This document shows, piece by piece, positions 12,495-24,427 of a stretch of 64,000 nucleotides of DNA (position 1 is the first letter of the stretch; each line of letters starts with the position of its first letter). The translations under genes were made by a program, and so were the position numbers. The notes under the pieces were generated by a model. That model did no database searches and had not been told where the DNA came from. It was given only the letters and a program-made list of their open reading frames with translations. This DNA comes from Hemicordylus capensis (taxonomy: Eukaryota > Chordata > Lepidosauria > Squamata > Cordylidae): positions 137,381,834 through 137,445,833 of the forward strand of contig NC_069660.1 in assembly GCF_027244095.1 (NCBI RefSeq), read 5' to 3'.

Positions 12495-12790
12495 TTTTTG
12501 AACCACATTTCCCCATCATGTCCAAACACATGAAAAATGTAGTTTGTTCAAATTATGGTTATTTAAAATAAATCAGGAGTAAGCTGTGGTTTGATATTCT
12601 GGTTTGTTAACAAACCACAGTTCCAAGCATTTGATAACACTGAGGAACTATAGTTAGTTCAAAAGCAGAAACCAAAGCTTTTAGTTTCCCCCTCTGGTGC
12701 ACAGGGGTGAGCCCAAGAGACAAGGAGACTAATTCACCATCATCGAAATTATAGTTTACATGATCTTCTGAACTGGGCCATTTTCTTTAA
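12495..12790. mobile_element. Palindromic MITE-like element
   Basis: The centre reads tggtttgttaacaaaccaca, a perfect palindrome, flanked by gtagtttgttc- and gaactatag-type words in inverted order, and it ends near cttctgaactggg. Words of the same sort (gttcagatgtcacgtgg, accatagttttc) recur at 14725-14760. The ends are not resolved. Confidence 0.45.
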
Positions 12791-13457
12791 TAACAAACTT
12801 TAGTCAACAGAACTAGATGGCTCATAGTAATGATAATAATAATCATGTTTAGCCATTACCCATTCATCTTGCATTTTAAAGATAAAGTATAACTTTGCTA
12901 ACATTGGCCACAAACCAAGATATGCATATGCAGAAGTAGGGAAGAAGCATTCAACAGCCAGAGGTGTTTTGATAGTAGCCAGTTAGCTCTATGAACAGGC
13001 AAGGTGGTTTGAAATGGAAAATAACTCATCCATTCAATTGTGTGATCAGCTGCCTTTCAAACTCCCACCATGTCAGCATCTCTCGCCATCCATATGGCTA
13101 TTTGGGATTGTGAGTCTTAGCTCTTTCAGATGGTTGCATGCCTATCATCATCAGTTTCTAAAGTAGCATCCAAGCAAAGTGAGGGCTTAGCTCTTATAAA
13201 AACTATTTCCTGGTCTTGTGTTTTTGCATTCAATGAGGCAAGGTGAGAAGGTCACTTCAGACAGCAGATTATTAGGCAGCCAGAGAGGTGGCAAGGTGTC
13301 TTCCCCCCTCTGCTTAATTTTTTGGAAAGGGAAAGGGAAGGAGGAAAGTGTGCAAAAATAAAAGTGTGGGTGGGGAGGATTTGGCAATCTGCCTCAGATG
13401 TACAGAGATCTTGAACTGCCACTGTTACCAAATATATACCATAGTTGGTATATGTTG

Positions 13458-14190
13458 GCTGATAAAAGGCCAGAGGTGCCTTTTATCAGCTTCGGCTGAT
13501 ATGTCAGCTGCGTCCATTTCTTGAGATAAATGACCTCAGAACAGTAATACATCTGCTGGTCACCTCCAGACTTGATTACTACAATGAGCTCTATCTGGGG
13601 CTACCTTTGTACATAGTTCGGAAACTGCAGTTAGTTCAGAATGTGGCAGCCAGGTTGATCTCTGGGTCATCTCAGAGAAACCATATCACTCCCATCTTAA
13701 AACATCTACACTGGCTGCCGGTAGGTTTCCAGGCAGAGTACAAGGTTTTAGTTATAACCTACAAAGCCCTAAACAGCTTGGGCCCTGGGTATTTAAGAGA
13801 ACTTCGCTATGAACCACACCACCCATTGAGATCATCTGGAGTGGTTCGTCTGCAGTTGCCCCCGGCTCGTCTGGTGGCTACTCAGGGACGGGCCTTCTCC
13901 ATTGCTGCCCCAAGGCTTTGGAACACACTTCCTGCTGAAATAAGTGCCTCCACATCTCTTACAACTTTTAAAATGGCAGTCACAACAAATTTGTTCACCC
14001 AGGCTTTTAATTAGATACTGTTTGAATTGTGTTTTAATGGTTTTAACTTTTTGATTTTAATTGTTGAAATGTTTTAATCTTTTATTGGCTGTTTTAACTG
14101 TTTTGTAAACCGCGCAGAGAACTTCTGTTTTGGGTGGTATAGAAATGTGTCAAATAAATCAATCAATAAATAAAGTAAGTAAGTAAGTAA
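13458..14190 (+). mobile_element. L2-clade LINE, 3' third
   Basis: From about 13478 the plus strand encodes the C-terminal part of an L2-type reverse transcriptase: SRLDYYNELYLGLP, QLVQNVAARLISG, HLHWLPV, YKVLVITYKALNSLGPGYL, then GRAFSIAAPRLWNTLPAEI and a stop at about 14014. The 3' UTR carries gtaaaccgcgcagagaactt and ends in a (aat/aaat) tail and an (aagt)n run at 14174-14192. The copy is 5' truncated. A short inverted stretch precedes it (see findings). Confidence 0.9.
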
Positions 14191-14194
14191 GTTG

Positions 14195-14372
14195 AAGGAA
14201 AAGTGTGCCTCCTCCCACACAGTATGAGATGAGGCTTTTCAGCATCTTCCTATATCGCTGCTGCCCAATATAGGAGTTCCCCATCATCTGGGAACATACC
14301 AGCGGGGATTTGAACCAGCAACCTCTGGCTTGATAATCAAGTCATTTCCCCACTGTGCCATTAGGAGGCTTA
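14195..14372 (-). mobile_element. Sauria-type SINE, antisense, truncated tail
   Basis: It holds the reversed order of the copy at 3546: tgcctcctcccacacagt, then gcatcttcctatatcgctgc, then accagcggggatttgaacc (the reversed B box) and a reversed A box near ccccactgtgcc. The Bov-B-like tail is missing. It abuts the (aagt)n end of the L2 copy. Confidence 0.75.
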
Positions 14373-15220
14373 CACCATAGTTAGACTAAGTATAATATTT
14401 TAATTAAAATACAAAATATTGGGTGCCACCCATAGTTCCCCCTACTCCAGAACAGTTTTACTCTGGAATAAGATTCCTGTGGATACAGAATGCAAGTAAG
14501 TTAAGAATTTTGTTTTTCTTGGGCATTCCATTGCATAATTAAGTGCTTCTCCATAAAAAACAAACACTTCACATTAAAAAAAATCAGATGCAATATTATT
14601 ACTTTCTACCTTCATATTGCAGACAGAGAGCTGTGGCTGACGGAGAGAGGGGCTTGCCTACCTCATGAATTCATGGCAGTGATGAGATGCTAATTAGCAA
14701 GTTTGATTTGTAGCTCAGCCAGTTCAGATGTCACGTGGAACCATAGTTTTCCCATGGTTCTACTCAGCGTTCATGGATCTTGAACTCATCTGCTTCCCCT
14801 CCCTTTCACCCATGAGGGGAGGAAGTTTTAAACTTCCACCTTTTGTTTAGAACAATGTGGGATTTCATACCCAGCAAACCTGGCTTCTTCTAACCAGAGT
14901 CTGAGTACAAGCCTGGATAGGAAACTGAGATTCCATCAGCTTGATATTATACATGCTTACTTAAAGTATTATAGAGTTCAGTTTGACTCACTGACTTGTT
15001 GCAGAGAAATTACTTATGCTCTATAACTAATTGAACAGGAATAACGTGACTTATGCATCTCTGGGCTAAATGCTACAGAAGGCAATAGCTGAGGTGTTTC
15101 CGACACTTCACTGCATGATCTGGCTCTGGCCAAATAAAGAAGTAATAGCTTCATAGTTCTTATATTTTCCCATGTTTATGAAAATACAAAATAATGGGAC
15201 ATTGATTGATAAATTCAACA
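14373..15220. other. No gene seen
   Basis: There is no exon-like segment. At 14690-14770 there are words shared with palindromic MITEs (gttcagatgtcacgtgg), but the ends are unclear. Confidence 0.35.
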
Positions 15221-15224
15221 ATAA

Positions 15225-15302
15225 AATAAATTAAGTGCCAAAAAGTTGGTGTCAACTCTTAGCGACCACATAGATAGATTCTCTCCAGGATGATCTGTCT
15301 TA
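15225..15302 (-). mobile_element. Bov-B/RTE-like 3' tail fragment
   Basis: The words aagtgccaaaaagttggtgt and ctcttagcgaccacatagat are the reversed Bov-B-like 3' terminus that also ends the Sauria SINEs. No tRNA head is visible, so this is a LINE tail or a severely truncated SINE. Confidence 0.55.
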
Positions 15303-15352
15303 ATGCACATGCATGGGTTACTTTAATTCCTGGTTCAGTTTTCTAGAGTAAA

Positions 15353-15414
15353 GAGCAAAGAGGGAGAAGGACACACAAAAGCTTCCTTTTGTGTGTCCTT
15401 CTCCCTCTTTGCTC
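15353..15414. repeat. Perfect 29-bp inverted repeat (hairpin)
   Basis: The arm 15353-15381 starts gagcaaagagggagaagg and is matched without error by the reverse complement at 15386-15414. The spacer is only cttc. On both strands this would form a 29-bp stem with a four-base loop. It lies in the intron after CAMSAP2 exon 2. No repeat family was recognised. Confidence 0.9.
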
Positions 15415-15597
15415 CTCAAGGACCATATAGTATAGGTAGATCTAGGCCTGACAAGATCAATATCGTATCTGCTTTGAGAATGACCAGGGTGCCAGAGAGG
15501 GCGCAACTCAGAGTATATGCAGCTTATGAGAATCAGATATTCTGAATGAGTACATTTAATCTTTGGTGAGGGGAAAGCCCTGATGAGACTGATTATT

Positions 15598-15740
15598 TAC
15601 TGTTTGTTGGTTGGTTAAAGTTGTATACCGCCTTTCATTAAAACAATCCCAAGGCAGTTTACATAAAAATTAAAAGCTAGACCATAAAAATGACACAATT
15701 AAAATATCAAGCTAAAATATATGCTCCCTAAAGCACATAA
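15598..15740 (-). mobile_element. L2-type LINE 3' tail
   Basis: The plus strand shows gttgtataccgcctttcatt and ccaaggcagtttacataaa, the reversed L2 3' UTR pattern of paired GCC-GGC words followed by AT-rich sequence. Confidence 0.6.
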
Positions 15741-15949
15741 GACAGTGAATACAACTCCACAGGTTTTTGTGCATCACTATACCTGATATGCATGAAGCCA
15801 GACTGGCCAAAGTGGTTCCTTGGTTTCCTCAAATCAACAGTTCATCTTGTTTTCACTATGAATTTTACACACAATTTAATTTCTATTTGAATAGTCTGTT
15901 TTAGCCTTTTTAATTATTATTTAAACTAATACCCCATTCTAGCCCATTT

Positions 15950-16162
15950 ATTTATTTATTTATTTACATTTATATCCCGCTCTTCCTCTAAGGAGCCCAG
16001 AGCGGTGTACTATATACTTGAGTTCCTCCTCACAACAACCCTGTGAAGTAGATTAGGCTGAGAGAGAAATGACTGGCCCAGAGTCACCCAGCTAGTATCG
16101 TGGCTGAATGGGGATTTGAACTCGGGTCTCCCCAGTCCTAGTCCAGCACTCTAACCACCTCA
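15950..16162 (-). mobile_element. tRNA-derived SINE with L2-like tail, antisense
   Basis: It begins on the plus strand with the tail (ttta)n and tatatcccgctcttcctct, then agagcggtgt, and proceeds to gggatttgaactcgggtct (reversed B box) and ctaaccacct (reversed A box). It forms a head-to-head pair with the copy at 16181-16380. Confidence 0.75.
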
Positions 16163-16180
16163 GTCCACAGGGGCTAAGCA

Positions 16181-16380
16181 GGCTTAGTGGTTAGAGTGTT
16201 GGACTCGGACTGGGAAGACCCAAGTTCGAATCCTCTTTAACCATGAAACTCATTGGGTGACTGGACCAGTCATGTATCTCTCAGCCTAACCTACCTCACA
16301 GGGTTGTTGTGAGTATAAAAATAACGATGTGCACCAACCATTCTGAGCTCCTCAGAGGAATATACATTTAAAAATAAATA
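16181..16380 (+). mobile_element. tRNA-derived SINE, sense copy of the pair
   Basis: The head contains the A-box-like ttagtggttagagtgttgga and the B-box-like caagttcgaatcc. The body contains gggtgactggaccagtca and acctacctcacagggttgtt. The tail ends tacatttaaaaataaata. A further copy lies at 50968. Confidence 0.75.
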
Positions 16381-16628
16381 AGGTCCTGCAATTTCTTAAT
16401 TTTTTAATAGTGGGTGGTGAACGAATGTGAGAAATAGGAGGGGGAAATGGCAGTTCACATTTTTTTAAAAGTCCGTCATAAGCATTCCTTGGCAAATAAT
16501 GTGACTTCAGTTTATAAAACATTTAAAAAGGTGAATTCAACATAAATCAGAAGAGAAATAAATGCTGCTAATATTGCTAGGAACAAAACACACAGCTTCA
16601 GGAACCAAAATTTAATGCCAACACTCAC

Positions 16629-16888
16629 CATCTGAATAGGTTTCTTGTGCAAGTCTCTCTCCGTTACCAGTTTCTCTTGGTCAGTGACGTAAAGGCCTTT
16701 TTGAGCCAAGGCTTGGATAACGGCATCATGACCCAGGAGTGGTTTGGCAGCATCACTCTTGAGAATAAGACTCCCAGCACGACAGTAGAGCTCAGCAGAG
16801 AGCAGCAAATTAACAACAGGAGGTTTAATGTGTTCCTGGTCATACTGATCTGTATAAAATGGTTCTCGAAGCTCCTCTGGTACATTTT
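16629..16888 (-). CDS. CAMSAP2: CAMSAP2 coding exon 2
   Basis: This exon encodes 87 codons (the first shared with exon 1), from ENVPEELREPFYTDQ to HKKPIQM. From memory this is nearly identical to mammalian CAMSAP2 residues of about 47-133; the visible difference is Arg for Gln in EEL-R-EP. CAMSAP2 binds and stabilises non-centrosomal microtubule minus ends; this part lies before the CH domain. The acceptor reads ctgtag before AAAATGTA and the donor reads ATG then GTGAGT. The exon is 260 bases and enters with two bases of a split Glu codon, matching the single G left by exon 1. The open frame extends past both borders, but that part is intron. No later CAMSAP2 exon was found between 1 and 16628, so exon 3 should lie to the left of the window. 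Confidence 0.96.
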
Positions 16889-18654
16889 CTACAGAAATGG
16901 GGGGGAAAAACACCCAATTACCAGGACAGGAATAAACAGAGCGTCTGTTTAAAATACTAGAATTAGAACATCATAGTTATTATAATATCTAAATAGATAC
17001 TGAACTCCGTAAACGTTCATTATGTTATGAAGTCAACATACACCATCAACTCTCTCTTCCCATACCACTGAACTTACCAAATCAATGATAAAGCCCAAGG
17101 GCCAAGAGAGGCAAACAATGGTGAGTACTATAATTTTATTTGCATTGTAGTGCACTATTGGTGGCAAATGGTTTCTGTAGAACTTGTGCCAAACCAACTA
17201 CTTTGCCAGCAACTGCAAACCCACTTTAGGTGATTTTGCAGCCGTGTACAAATACAAGCACAGCATTGGGACACCAAGGCATGTACCCCGATCAAGTCTT
17301 TAGTGCCCTACTTGTCAGTCCTCCATGCTGCGTGTAAAGTAAGCCAGGCATACTTTAATAGACTTGTGGTTACACTATTACCCTTAACAGCCCCCTGCTG
17401 TGCTCAGTGTGTGGCATATGCATTCTCTGAAGGCACTCCCCACTCCACAGCATGGTAGCAGTGGGCAGCAAACTTCTTTACGGTGCAATATGTGAACTCC
17501 TAGCTCAAGCTGCAAGTTCCTGCAGCACCTGCATGTGAGCTGAATGCCAGCAAGAGTGCCTTCCTCTTCCATCACCATGAGGCAAGCAGTAGCTTGGAAA
17601 AGATGAACTGAGTTTGCTGTTCCTGACACTGCTTAACAGTAAGGGAGGAGTTAGCGGTTCTTTATGTATATCCATTTCCTACTTGTGGGCCTAAACCAGG
17701 CCCAGGCGCCAGATCTTTTATGTACCTAGCAACACCACTGGCAACCACCATTTCAATGCACTGAGAATCAAAGAGCTTCTCTTACAATGGGGAGGGGGTA
17801 GCCTCACATGAAGGGGTTGCCATATAACATAACAGAAGCATAATCCCATAGAGAAATGCTTGCACTCACTGAGGTCTCATCCTCACCAAGGTGGCAAACC
17901 TGCATTTTGGATGGATCACTTCAGGTGTGGGTTTGCATAAGTGAATGATTCCCCATAAAATTCCCTGCATACAAGAAACTAGAATGTGGAAGAGAAAGAG
18001 AGGCTTCTCGATTTTTTTGTCAGAGAAACATTAGTGAGCCCCCAAAGGCAGTTTGAAGTGGCACATTATCCACTGCAGAAGTAAGTAACTGGGCTTCAGA
18101 CTGAAGATTTTACTTCAGGACAGAGCAGAAGCAACTTGCCTTGAGGCCTAGTTGATCAGCATGTAACTTACAGTTTCAGCTGACTCCAGTCAGAAGAGAT
18201 AGCAGCTGAAATCAAAGAATCTTTAGGCCAAACTAAAGGTTTGACCTAAAAGTTGACATGGAAGATCTGTGATCAGGAGCTACTTCGGAGTTAGTTAGTT
18301 TGTTTTTAAACTAATTAGCAGCCTCATGTGGCTGCTTTGAAGAGTAGAAGAGGTATTTAACCTTTCACTCCCACTCAATTTCCCTGATCAAAATAGACCA
18401 GCACCTGTTATTACCTCAGTGGGGTGATTTCGATATGGAGAAGCCGCGTAGGAGGAGAAGGATAAATACTACCTTCCTCCAGAACCTCTTCCCTGATCTT
18501 CCAAAGTAGTCATGTGGGACTGCTATTTTAAAAAAAAAAAAATTCACAGAAGATCATAATGGATCTCCAGCTTCATGTCTAGTTTGGCCCTCAAGGACAC
18601 CACCATCCTGGATGGAGATCCAGAATATATTTTGAAGCATTTGTGGGTGTGTTT

Positions 18655-19190
18655 GACAGAAAGTTGTACTTCCTGATTACCTACAGATACCAAATTTTAC
18701 CTACACAACCCTGCCACTGAAATTAGCTGAGTGCACTACCTATGCTGGGGGGAAAGGTTTAATTTTTTTAGGGGGGGAAATGAATATAATTATCAGATAT
18801 TACTGTTATTGTTATGAACAGATTTTTAACACTCAATCAGATCAATAATTTTTTTAAAAAAGACATCATGCTGAAGAGAAGCAGAAGATCTTTCTCAGAA
18901 TTAAATTTACTATGATTCAAATTTGCTATATATGGTAATTATTCAATAAAATGTATGTTTGAAGTTGACATCCTACAAACTTCAAACTGTTCTTTTACTT
19001 CCCTTTTGCAAGCACATTTATTAAAAACTTACTTATATAAAAATTGTGTCATATTTTGAAGAGTTTGGATTTGTTTGTGCAAAATAAAGTCACACTTCTG
19101 ATTACCTACCAAATTTTGCATAAACAATCCTACCACTTAAAGCAGCTGAATGCACTACTTTTTACACTAAAATATGCTGGGGTGTGTGTG
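18655..19190 (+). repeat. Local direct duplication flanking the Gag-like scrap
   Basis: About 90 bases at 18655-18750 (ttcctgattacctacag, accaaattttacctac, ccactgaaattagctgag) recur diverged at 19090-19185 (ttctgattacctaccaaat, ccacttaaagcagctgaa). They share order and spacing but are not identical. Confidence 0.6.
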
Positions 19191-19202
19191 TGTGCTGTAA
19201 AT

Positions 19203-19335
19203 CTGGATTGCTTAGTTGAGTTAGAGAAGACATATAGGAACAATGCTACTACAAATGACTTGTACATGCAGTTCCTGGACACACTACAAAAGAATGAAGA
19301 AAAATCTCCAGAATACTTATGTGAACTGGCTGTTT
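19203..19335 (+). mobile_element. Possible Gag-like capsid fragment (fossil)
   Basis: The translation contains CLVELEKTYRNNATT, DLYMQFLDTLQKNEEK and SPEYLCELAV. This order recalls the capsid C-terminal part of Gag-like proteins (Ty3/Gypsy or PNMA type), which share a DLY-x-x-F-x-x-x-Q-x-x-E-K-x-x-x-YL pattern. Only about 45 codons remain, with no neighbouring pol sequence seen. It is broken and old. The likeness is judged by eye only. Confidence 0.3.
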
Positions 19336-20254
19336 GAGGAATGTAGTAGAAAATGGGAGTGGGATTGAAGGACAAGACTAAGTTTCCATTAACAAAACAA
19401 CTTTTTAATTAATGGAATAATAATGACTCAGTCTTGTTGATGAAACTGCAAACTAGATACCGGCAGAGAAGGAACTTGTGTATCACATTAATAGCTACTG
19501 TACAGCAACCCCTTTGCAGAAAAAAAATGAACCCAAGGAGCACAGAAAAGCAAAGCAGTATGTCAGTAGCTAAAGTCTACAACAGCTTGCATTAGTTTAT
19601 AGAATCCATGTCCAGTGAGTAAGGTGATGTAGAAGAAAGAGAAAGTTCTGCCTCTCTGAATAACAGACTGGCTGACCTAGAAAGAGCCTTATGAACAAAA
19701 TCAAGGAAGCCATTATGCAAGTAGACTTTAAAAGGAAATACTTCTTGACAGGAAAGAGAACTCCCTTTACAATGTTACTCTTTTGCTGACTTTGAGTATA
19801 GAGGAATTGTTTCACTGTTCCTTTCTTGCTTTGGATATTTTGGTCAAGGAGGAAAAAGAACCATTTAAACGCAAAGGGCTGCAAATCTGTAGAATTTATA
19901 GTATCTTCATCTGCTACTGCAAATCCAGGCAGATCAAATGGTGAGATCATGGTGTCCACCTATTCCATTTTAGATTAAGCAAGGTCTTAAGACCCAGTTT
20001 TAAAGAGGGGGTAGTTATGAAAGTCTTATTCTCCACATGAGGCATTTCACATTAACAGCTAGCTGCAAGAATATAATTAGAATTGCCATTATTTGATCAA
20101 GGTTTGTCTCAGCCCATAAAATCATGGAAGAGATTGGTATTCACTGCACAAATTAGAACTCTTTTAAAAAGGAACCTACTTTTTAAAAAGCAGAAAGTAG
20201 CTTCAGGCCATCTCTCTGTAGTGTGAGAATCGTCAGGTGGAAATTTAATAGTAA

Positions 20255-20400
20255 CAACATTTATACAGTACTTTTGAGTGTGCATACTGCTCTATGTACA
20301 TAAATCCTTACAAATTCCTTACTACCTGCAAGATAGATCAGTATTATTCTAATATTTCAATTGAGAGGCTGAGACAGGAACAATAGCTTGCCTACAGGTG
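20255..20400 (+). mobile_element. MIR-like SINE scrap
   Basis: The order atttatacagtacttttgag, then ccttacaaattccttac, then gatagatcagtattattct, then ttgagaggctgagacaggaa follows the body of MIR/CORE elements. It is heavily diverged. Confidence 0.4.
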
Positions 20401-23375
20401 GGCCTTGCAAATGCCAGGACATCATGGTGCCTAGAGCAAACTGTCTCAATGATTGCTTCATAGCAATTCCAACCCTGGGCAAGAGTAATGTCACCACCCA
20501 CTTCCTCTCTGCTGTTGTGTGGTGCTTCCTGCCTCCTCTTTTCCCTCTCTGAGTCCTCCCACTCCTCCAGCTTCACCATGGCCCCCTTCCCCTTCTGCAT
20601 GGAGCAGTATTGTGAGAAACAGCCGGACTATAAGAATGACAGCTGCTCTGTCAATGACATGTAGACAAGAAGGACTCTATGCTGGAGATGGAATGGTGGC
20701 AGGCAGTAGGTACTGATTGATGCAGTTATGTCGTAGGTCAAGAGCACATTTTTACTTTTGTTTTATTTATTTAATGTTGTTCTAATCTGTCCAGAGATGA
20801 ATGTGATGACAGACAGACTGACTTGCTGGCCAAGATGAAGCAAAGAGGCTGGCTGTATAAACAGCTGTACTTGCTGCTGCCACATGGAGATAAGGCTACA
20901 CGTTCCCTCCCCATTAAGAAATGGCCACTACCCCCTTTTTTCTCCTTGTTGCCATCTCATAAGGTGTGCTCCAACATACATCATTGTTGCTGTTCTAGCT
21001 TTGTGCTCTCTGTGACCCATTAGCGCCAGCTTGCTCATTCACTGACCTGTCCATCTTCATTGTTATTTCCCCAGAATCACACTTTCCCTTTTATTCTCTC
21101 CAAGAAAGGCACAAACATATACACATGTTCTCATATTTAGCTGAACAATTCAAAATAGTTCTATATACACTTACAAGGTCACACAGACATATGGCTCTCA
21201 ATCCTAGGATAAAAAGCTTGACAGAGTGACATCATAAAACACAAAGCTACAAAATATTAATATTGAAAATGGCACCACCCAAGTCATGAAGGAAAACCAA
21301 GGTGTCAAGATTCAGTTATCTCAAATGTTTTAAATTTCACCTGCTTTACAAGTTAAGAACCATATAGTTTGCTAGAGTCCCATCTGAAATAAAGAGGAAT
21401 GATAGTAACCTGGTGATCAGGCAATAGCACAGGGCACAACTGATGACAAGTTGCCCTAACTGAAGATGCTCTCTCTCTTTAATTATAAATCTCGATTTTG
21501 AAAGCTCAATGTCTTAAAGAGAGAAGAGGGAAACATCTGAAGTCAGAAGTAACCTGAAGTCAGACTCCAATAATTTTGTTCAGATTAACAAAAACTTCTT
21601 TGAAAAAAGTAACACAGATCCCATGACTTATCCCTACCATCAAATCATGTTTTCCTTTATGGGTGGGGGAAAATACTTCGGCAGCTTATAAAACCTAAAA
21701 CAAGTGGACTGAGCAACAAAAATCAAAGCTTACTTTGACTTACACATCAAAGTCTTGTCCTTCCTTCTCTGGACCCCTTATTCGATTTACTAACTGAACT
21801 TGTGATTCTCTTTACTATAAACTTACAAAGATTGAAAAGCTATGTTATGTTATAGAACCTCTCAATAATGTATGTCAAATACAAACACACTTGAAGAAAT
21901 TATGCGAGTTTTAAAGACATGCACTTACATAGCTAAGCTCAGTTAAACACTGGGTTCTAGCTGAATTTATTTTTCTCTTTGACAGAACACATTCTACATA
22001 TAATCCTGTTTTTGTAGATTAAGTTGCTCCAATTCACATGGATTTGGCTGACAGGAGTTATTAATTAGCTAAGATAACTATTCACCCAACTTCCAGAGAG
22101 TTGTATATGAAAATCAATTAACTCAGAACTACCATGGCTTACTTTCCCTTACACTGCAAAGATCATAAGAACTTATGCTAATACTGCATAGGTTAGCAAA
22201 CGCTAGAAATTAACTATATCACAGCTGAGTACAAATCTACAGTTGCTCTACGAGAAAAATGAGTTTTTTAAAATCAAGAATGCTGATTAATGTAGAAGAA
22301 CACTTTATCCACATATTTAATGCCCCAGACCTCTTCCAAGTTCAAACCTTATACTGCTTTATTTGGCATACAGTCATTTTTACTATCTTATTACATATTT
22401 GCAATGAATTTATTTTTTTAATTTACAAGTTTACATTAGTGTATATCATTTATTCATAAAAATTCCATAAGTAAGAATACTTGTTTTTGATTCCTGCATT
22501 GATAACATACTGCAGCCCCATCCAGCTAGGGCTAAATCCCAATGAAGGCAAAGGGACAAGTCTGTCATACGTAACTTGAGAATCATTAATTTCAAAGTGA
22601 CTTAAGTGAGACTGTTTAGTTGGATTAGGATTGCAACTGATTAACAGAAGCAACAAATTTAGACATCGAAATGCATTACTCTCTGCCTATGTGTAAAGAA
22701 ATTTACGTTTAGATATCTGATGCAATGTATTACTGCAAATGCAGTAAGAGATGGAGCAAAAGCAAACAAGATGATGGTACACGTAGCAAGATCCCATAGT
22801 GTAGTGTTTTGTTTAGAAACCACAAAAATGTAATTTTAGAGGCTGCAAACTAAGACTGACAGATTTACAAAAGTTTTAGTAACTTATTGGTGGAGATAAA
22901 TTTTAAATCTTTCAAAGTACATGCTACCTACTGAGTGTCAGAGTGCAAGTTAAAAGGCACATTTATTTTTTGAAGTCATTTCAATATGTAAAATGACTGA
23001 AGATATTAAAATGAAAAAGATATTAGAAAGATATTAGAAATTTACTTCTAACAATTAGTAGCAGCTTGTTTTTATTGTAGGATTTAAAATTTATTTCAAT
23101 ATCTAAAAGACATGCTTATATTGGTATTTTGGTAATGTGCAGATGTATTGAAGTTTAAATTGATTATTTAAAATGCAAATGATCAACCAACTAATGATTC
23201 TTTAATCAGTGGACGATCCTAATCCGAACCTCTTCTCCACAACACAAAAAAAGGGCACACACACTTGTTCTTACTTATTCACAGTAGCTTGTTTTTTTGA
23301 GATTAACAGGCAGTTGCACCCTCGTTCTCTCATCCTTCCCCAACTATATGACAATCATCCATCACTTTCCATAAG
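20401..23375. other. Intron sequence without recognised features
   Basis: No exon or clear element was seen apart from AT-rich stretches. A word pair near 22500-22650 (gctagggctaaatcccaatg and gttggattaggattgcaa) hints at an old palindromic element. Confidence 0.4.
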
Positions 23376-23379
23376 TCAT

Positions 23380-23415
23380 GTGTGTTGTCATGTACACATG
23401 TACATGACAACACAC
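23380..23415. repeat. Perfect 17-bp inverted repeat
   Basis: The arm gtgtgttgtcatgtaca (23380-23396) is matched exactly by its reverse complement at 23399-23415, with ca between. It can extrude as a short cruciform. Confidence 0.9.
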
Positions 23416-24287
23416 TACAGAATGAGTGAACCTACAAGTACAGCTTCAAGCTGAAGAACCTATCGCTATCAAGCAAGCCGTGGTCTTCCACCCACTTTCC
23501 GACTTATCTGACCTTCTTTCTGCCACTCAACATGTTAATTTAAGAATGAACTGCCTTGATGTCCTATATGTTATGCACCATTATAGTCTCATAGCAATGT
23601 TCAACAAAATACTCCAAGAATGCCTACAAACAGGATGTGATGGAGACAGCCAAGGCGTCTAAAGGAAACCTCCATGTCTGCAGGCAGCATAACCCCCATT
23701 ACCAGAGGTTGGAGAACAGGAGGTGGCTAATAACACTTGACAGATCTGTCCTCCATGGAAGTCATCTGCCTTATAGTGAATTACACTGTATATAAGTGAA
23801 CTGGAAATTGCATGGACAAGTGCTTTTCCTGGTCTGTATACTGCCAATGTAACTGGATGATCCCAAGTCCCAAATCCAAAAACATTGGGAGAGAACATTG
23901 TTCTTCTCATGCACTACCTCCACATGCTTCTAAAACTATTATGACCTCTTTCCATCCACCATAGGTTTCCTTTGTTTCCTAAAGTCTGAACACTTATAAG
24001 CCTTTTGATGCTGGAAAGATGTCCCAACTGTCTGATCACTTTATTGCCCTTTCCTGTAACTTTGTTATCTCTACAGTACAATATCCTGTTTGAAGGGAGG
24101 AGCCTTTCAAAAACAGTTAATGATTGGGCATTATTTGGGACTGCAATTCCCAGTACGTTCCAGTGGACATGGACCAAAGGAGAATTCATGATTCAAACAA
24201 CTCTTGATTTTATTAATTATTTTAATTTCTTTAAATTGCATTGGAAAAACATGAATTGAAAGGTGGGATATATACACATAACAATGG

Positions 24288-24412
24288 GAAGTATCCAAGC
24301 TAAACTAGTCATGACTCAGCCTCACTGAAATTTATGGGATTAAAGTTAATCACAACTAACTTGCCTCATTTATTTCAATAATGCTTAGTCATGACTAGTC
24401 TGAATGCTGCCT
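24288..24412. mobile_element. Palindromic MITE, second copy
   Basis: It starts agtatccaagctaaactagt and carries catgactcag; it ends ttagtcatgactagtctgaa and tgctgcc, the inverse. It is the same family as 897-1001. Confidence 0.5.
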
Positions 24413-24427
24413 AGTGGATATAGTAAA

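Noticed and set aside
16512-16628. C-terminal continuation of the exon 2 frame (VSVGIKFWFLKLC...)
   Set aside because: It follows a good donor (ATG then GTGAGT) at the exact place where the vertebrate protein has an exon border; it is intron read-through.
19597-19959. 120-codon minus-strand frame in CAMSAP2 intron 1
   Set aside because: The composition is ordinary for AT-rich chance frames, with no homology recognised and no splice context.
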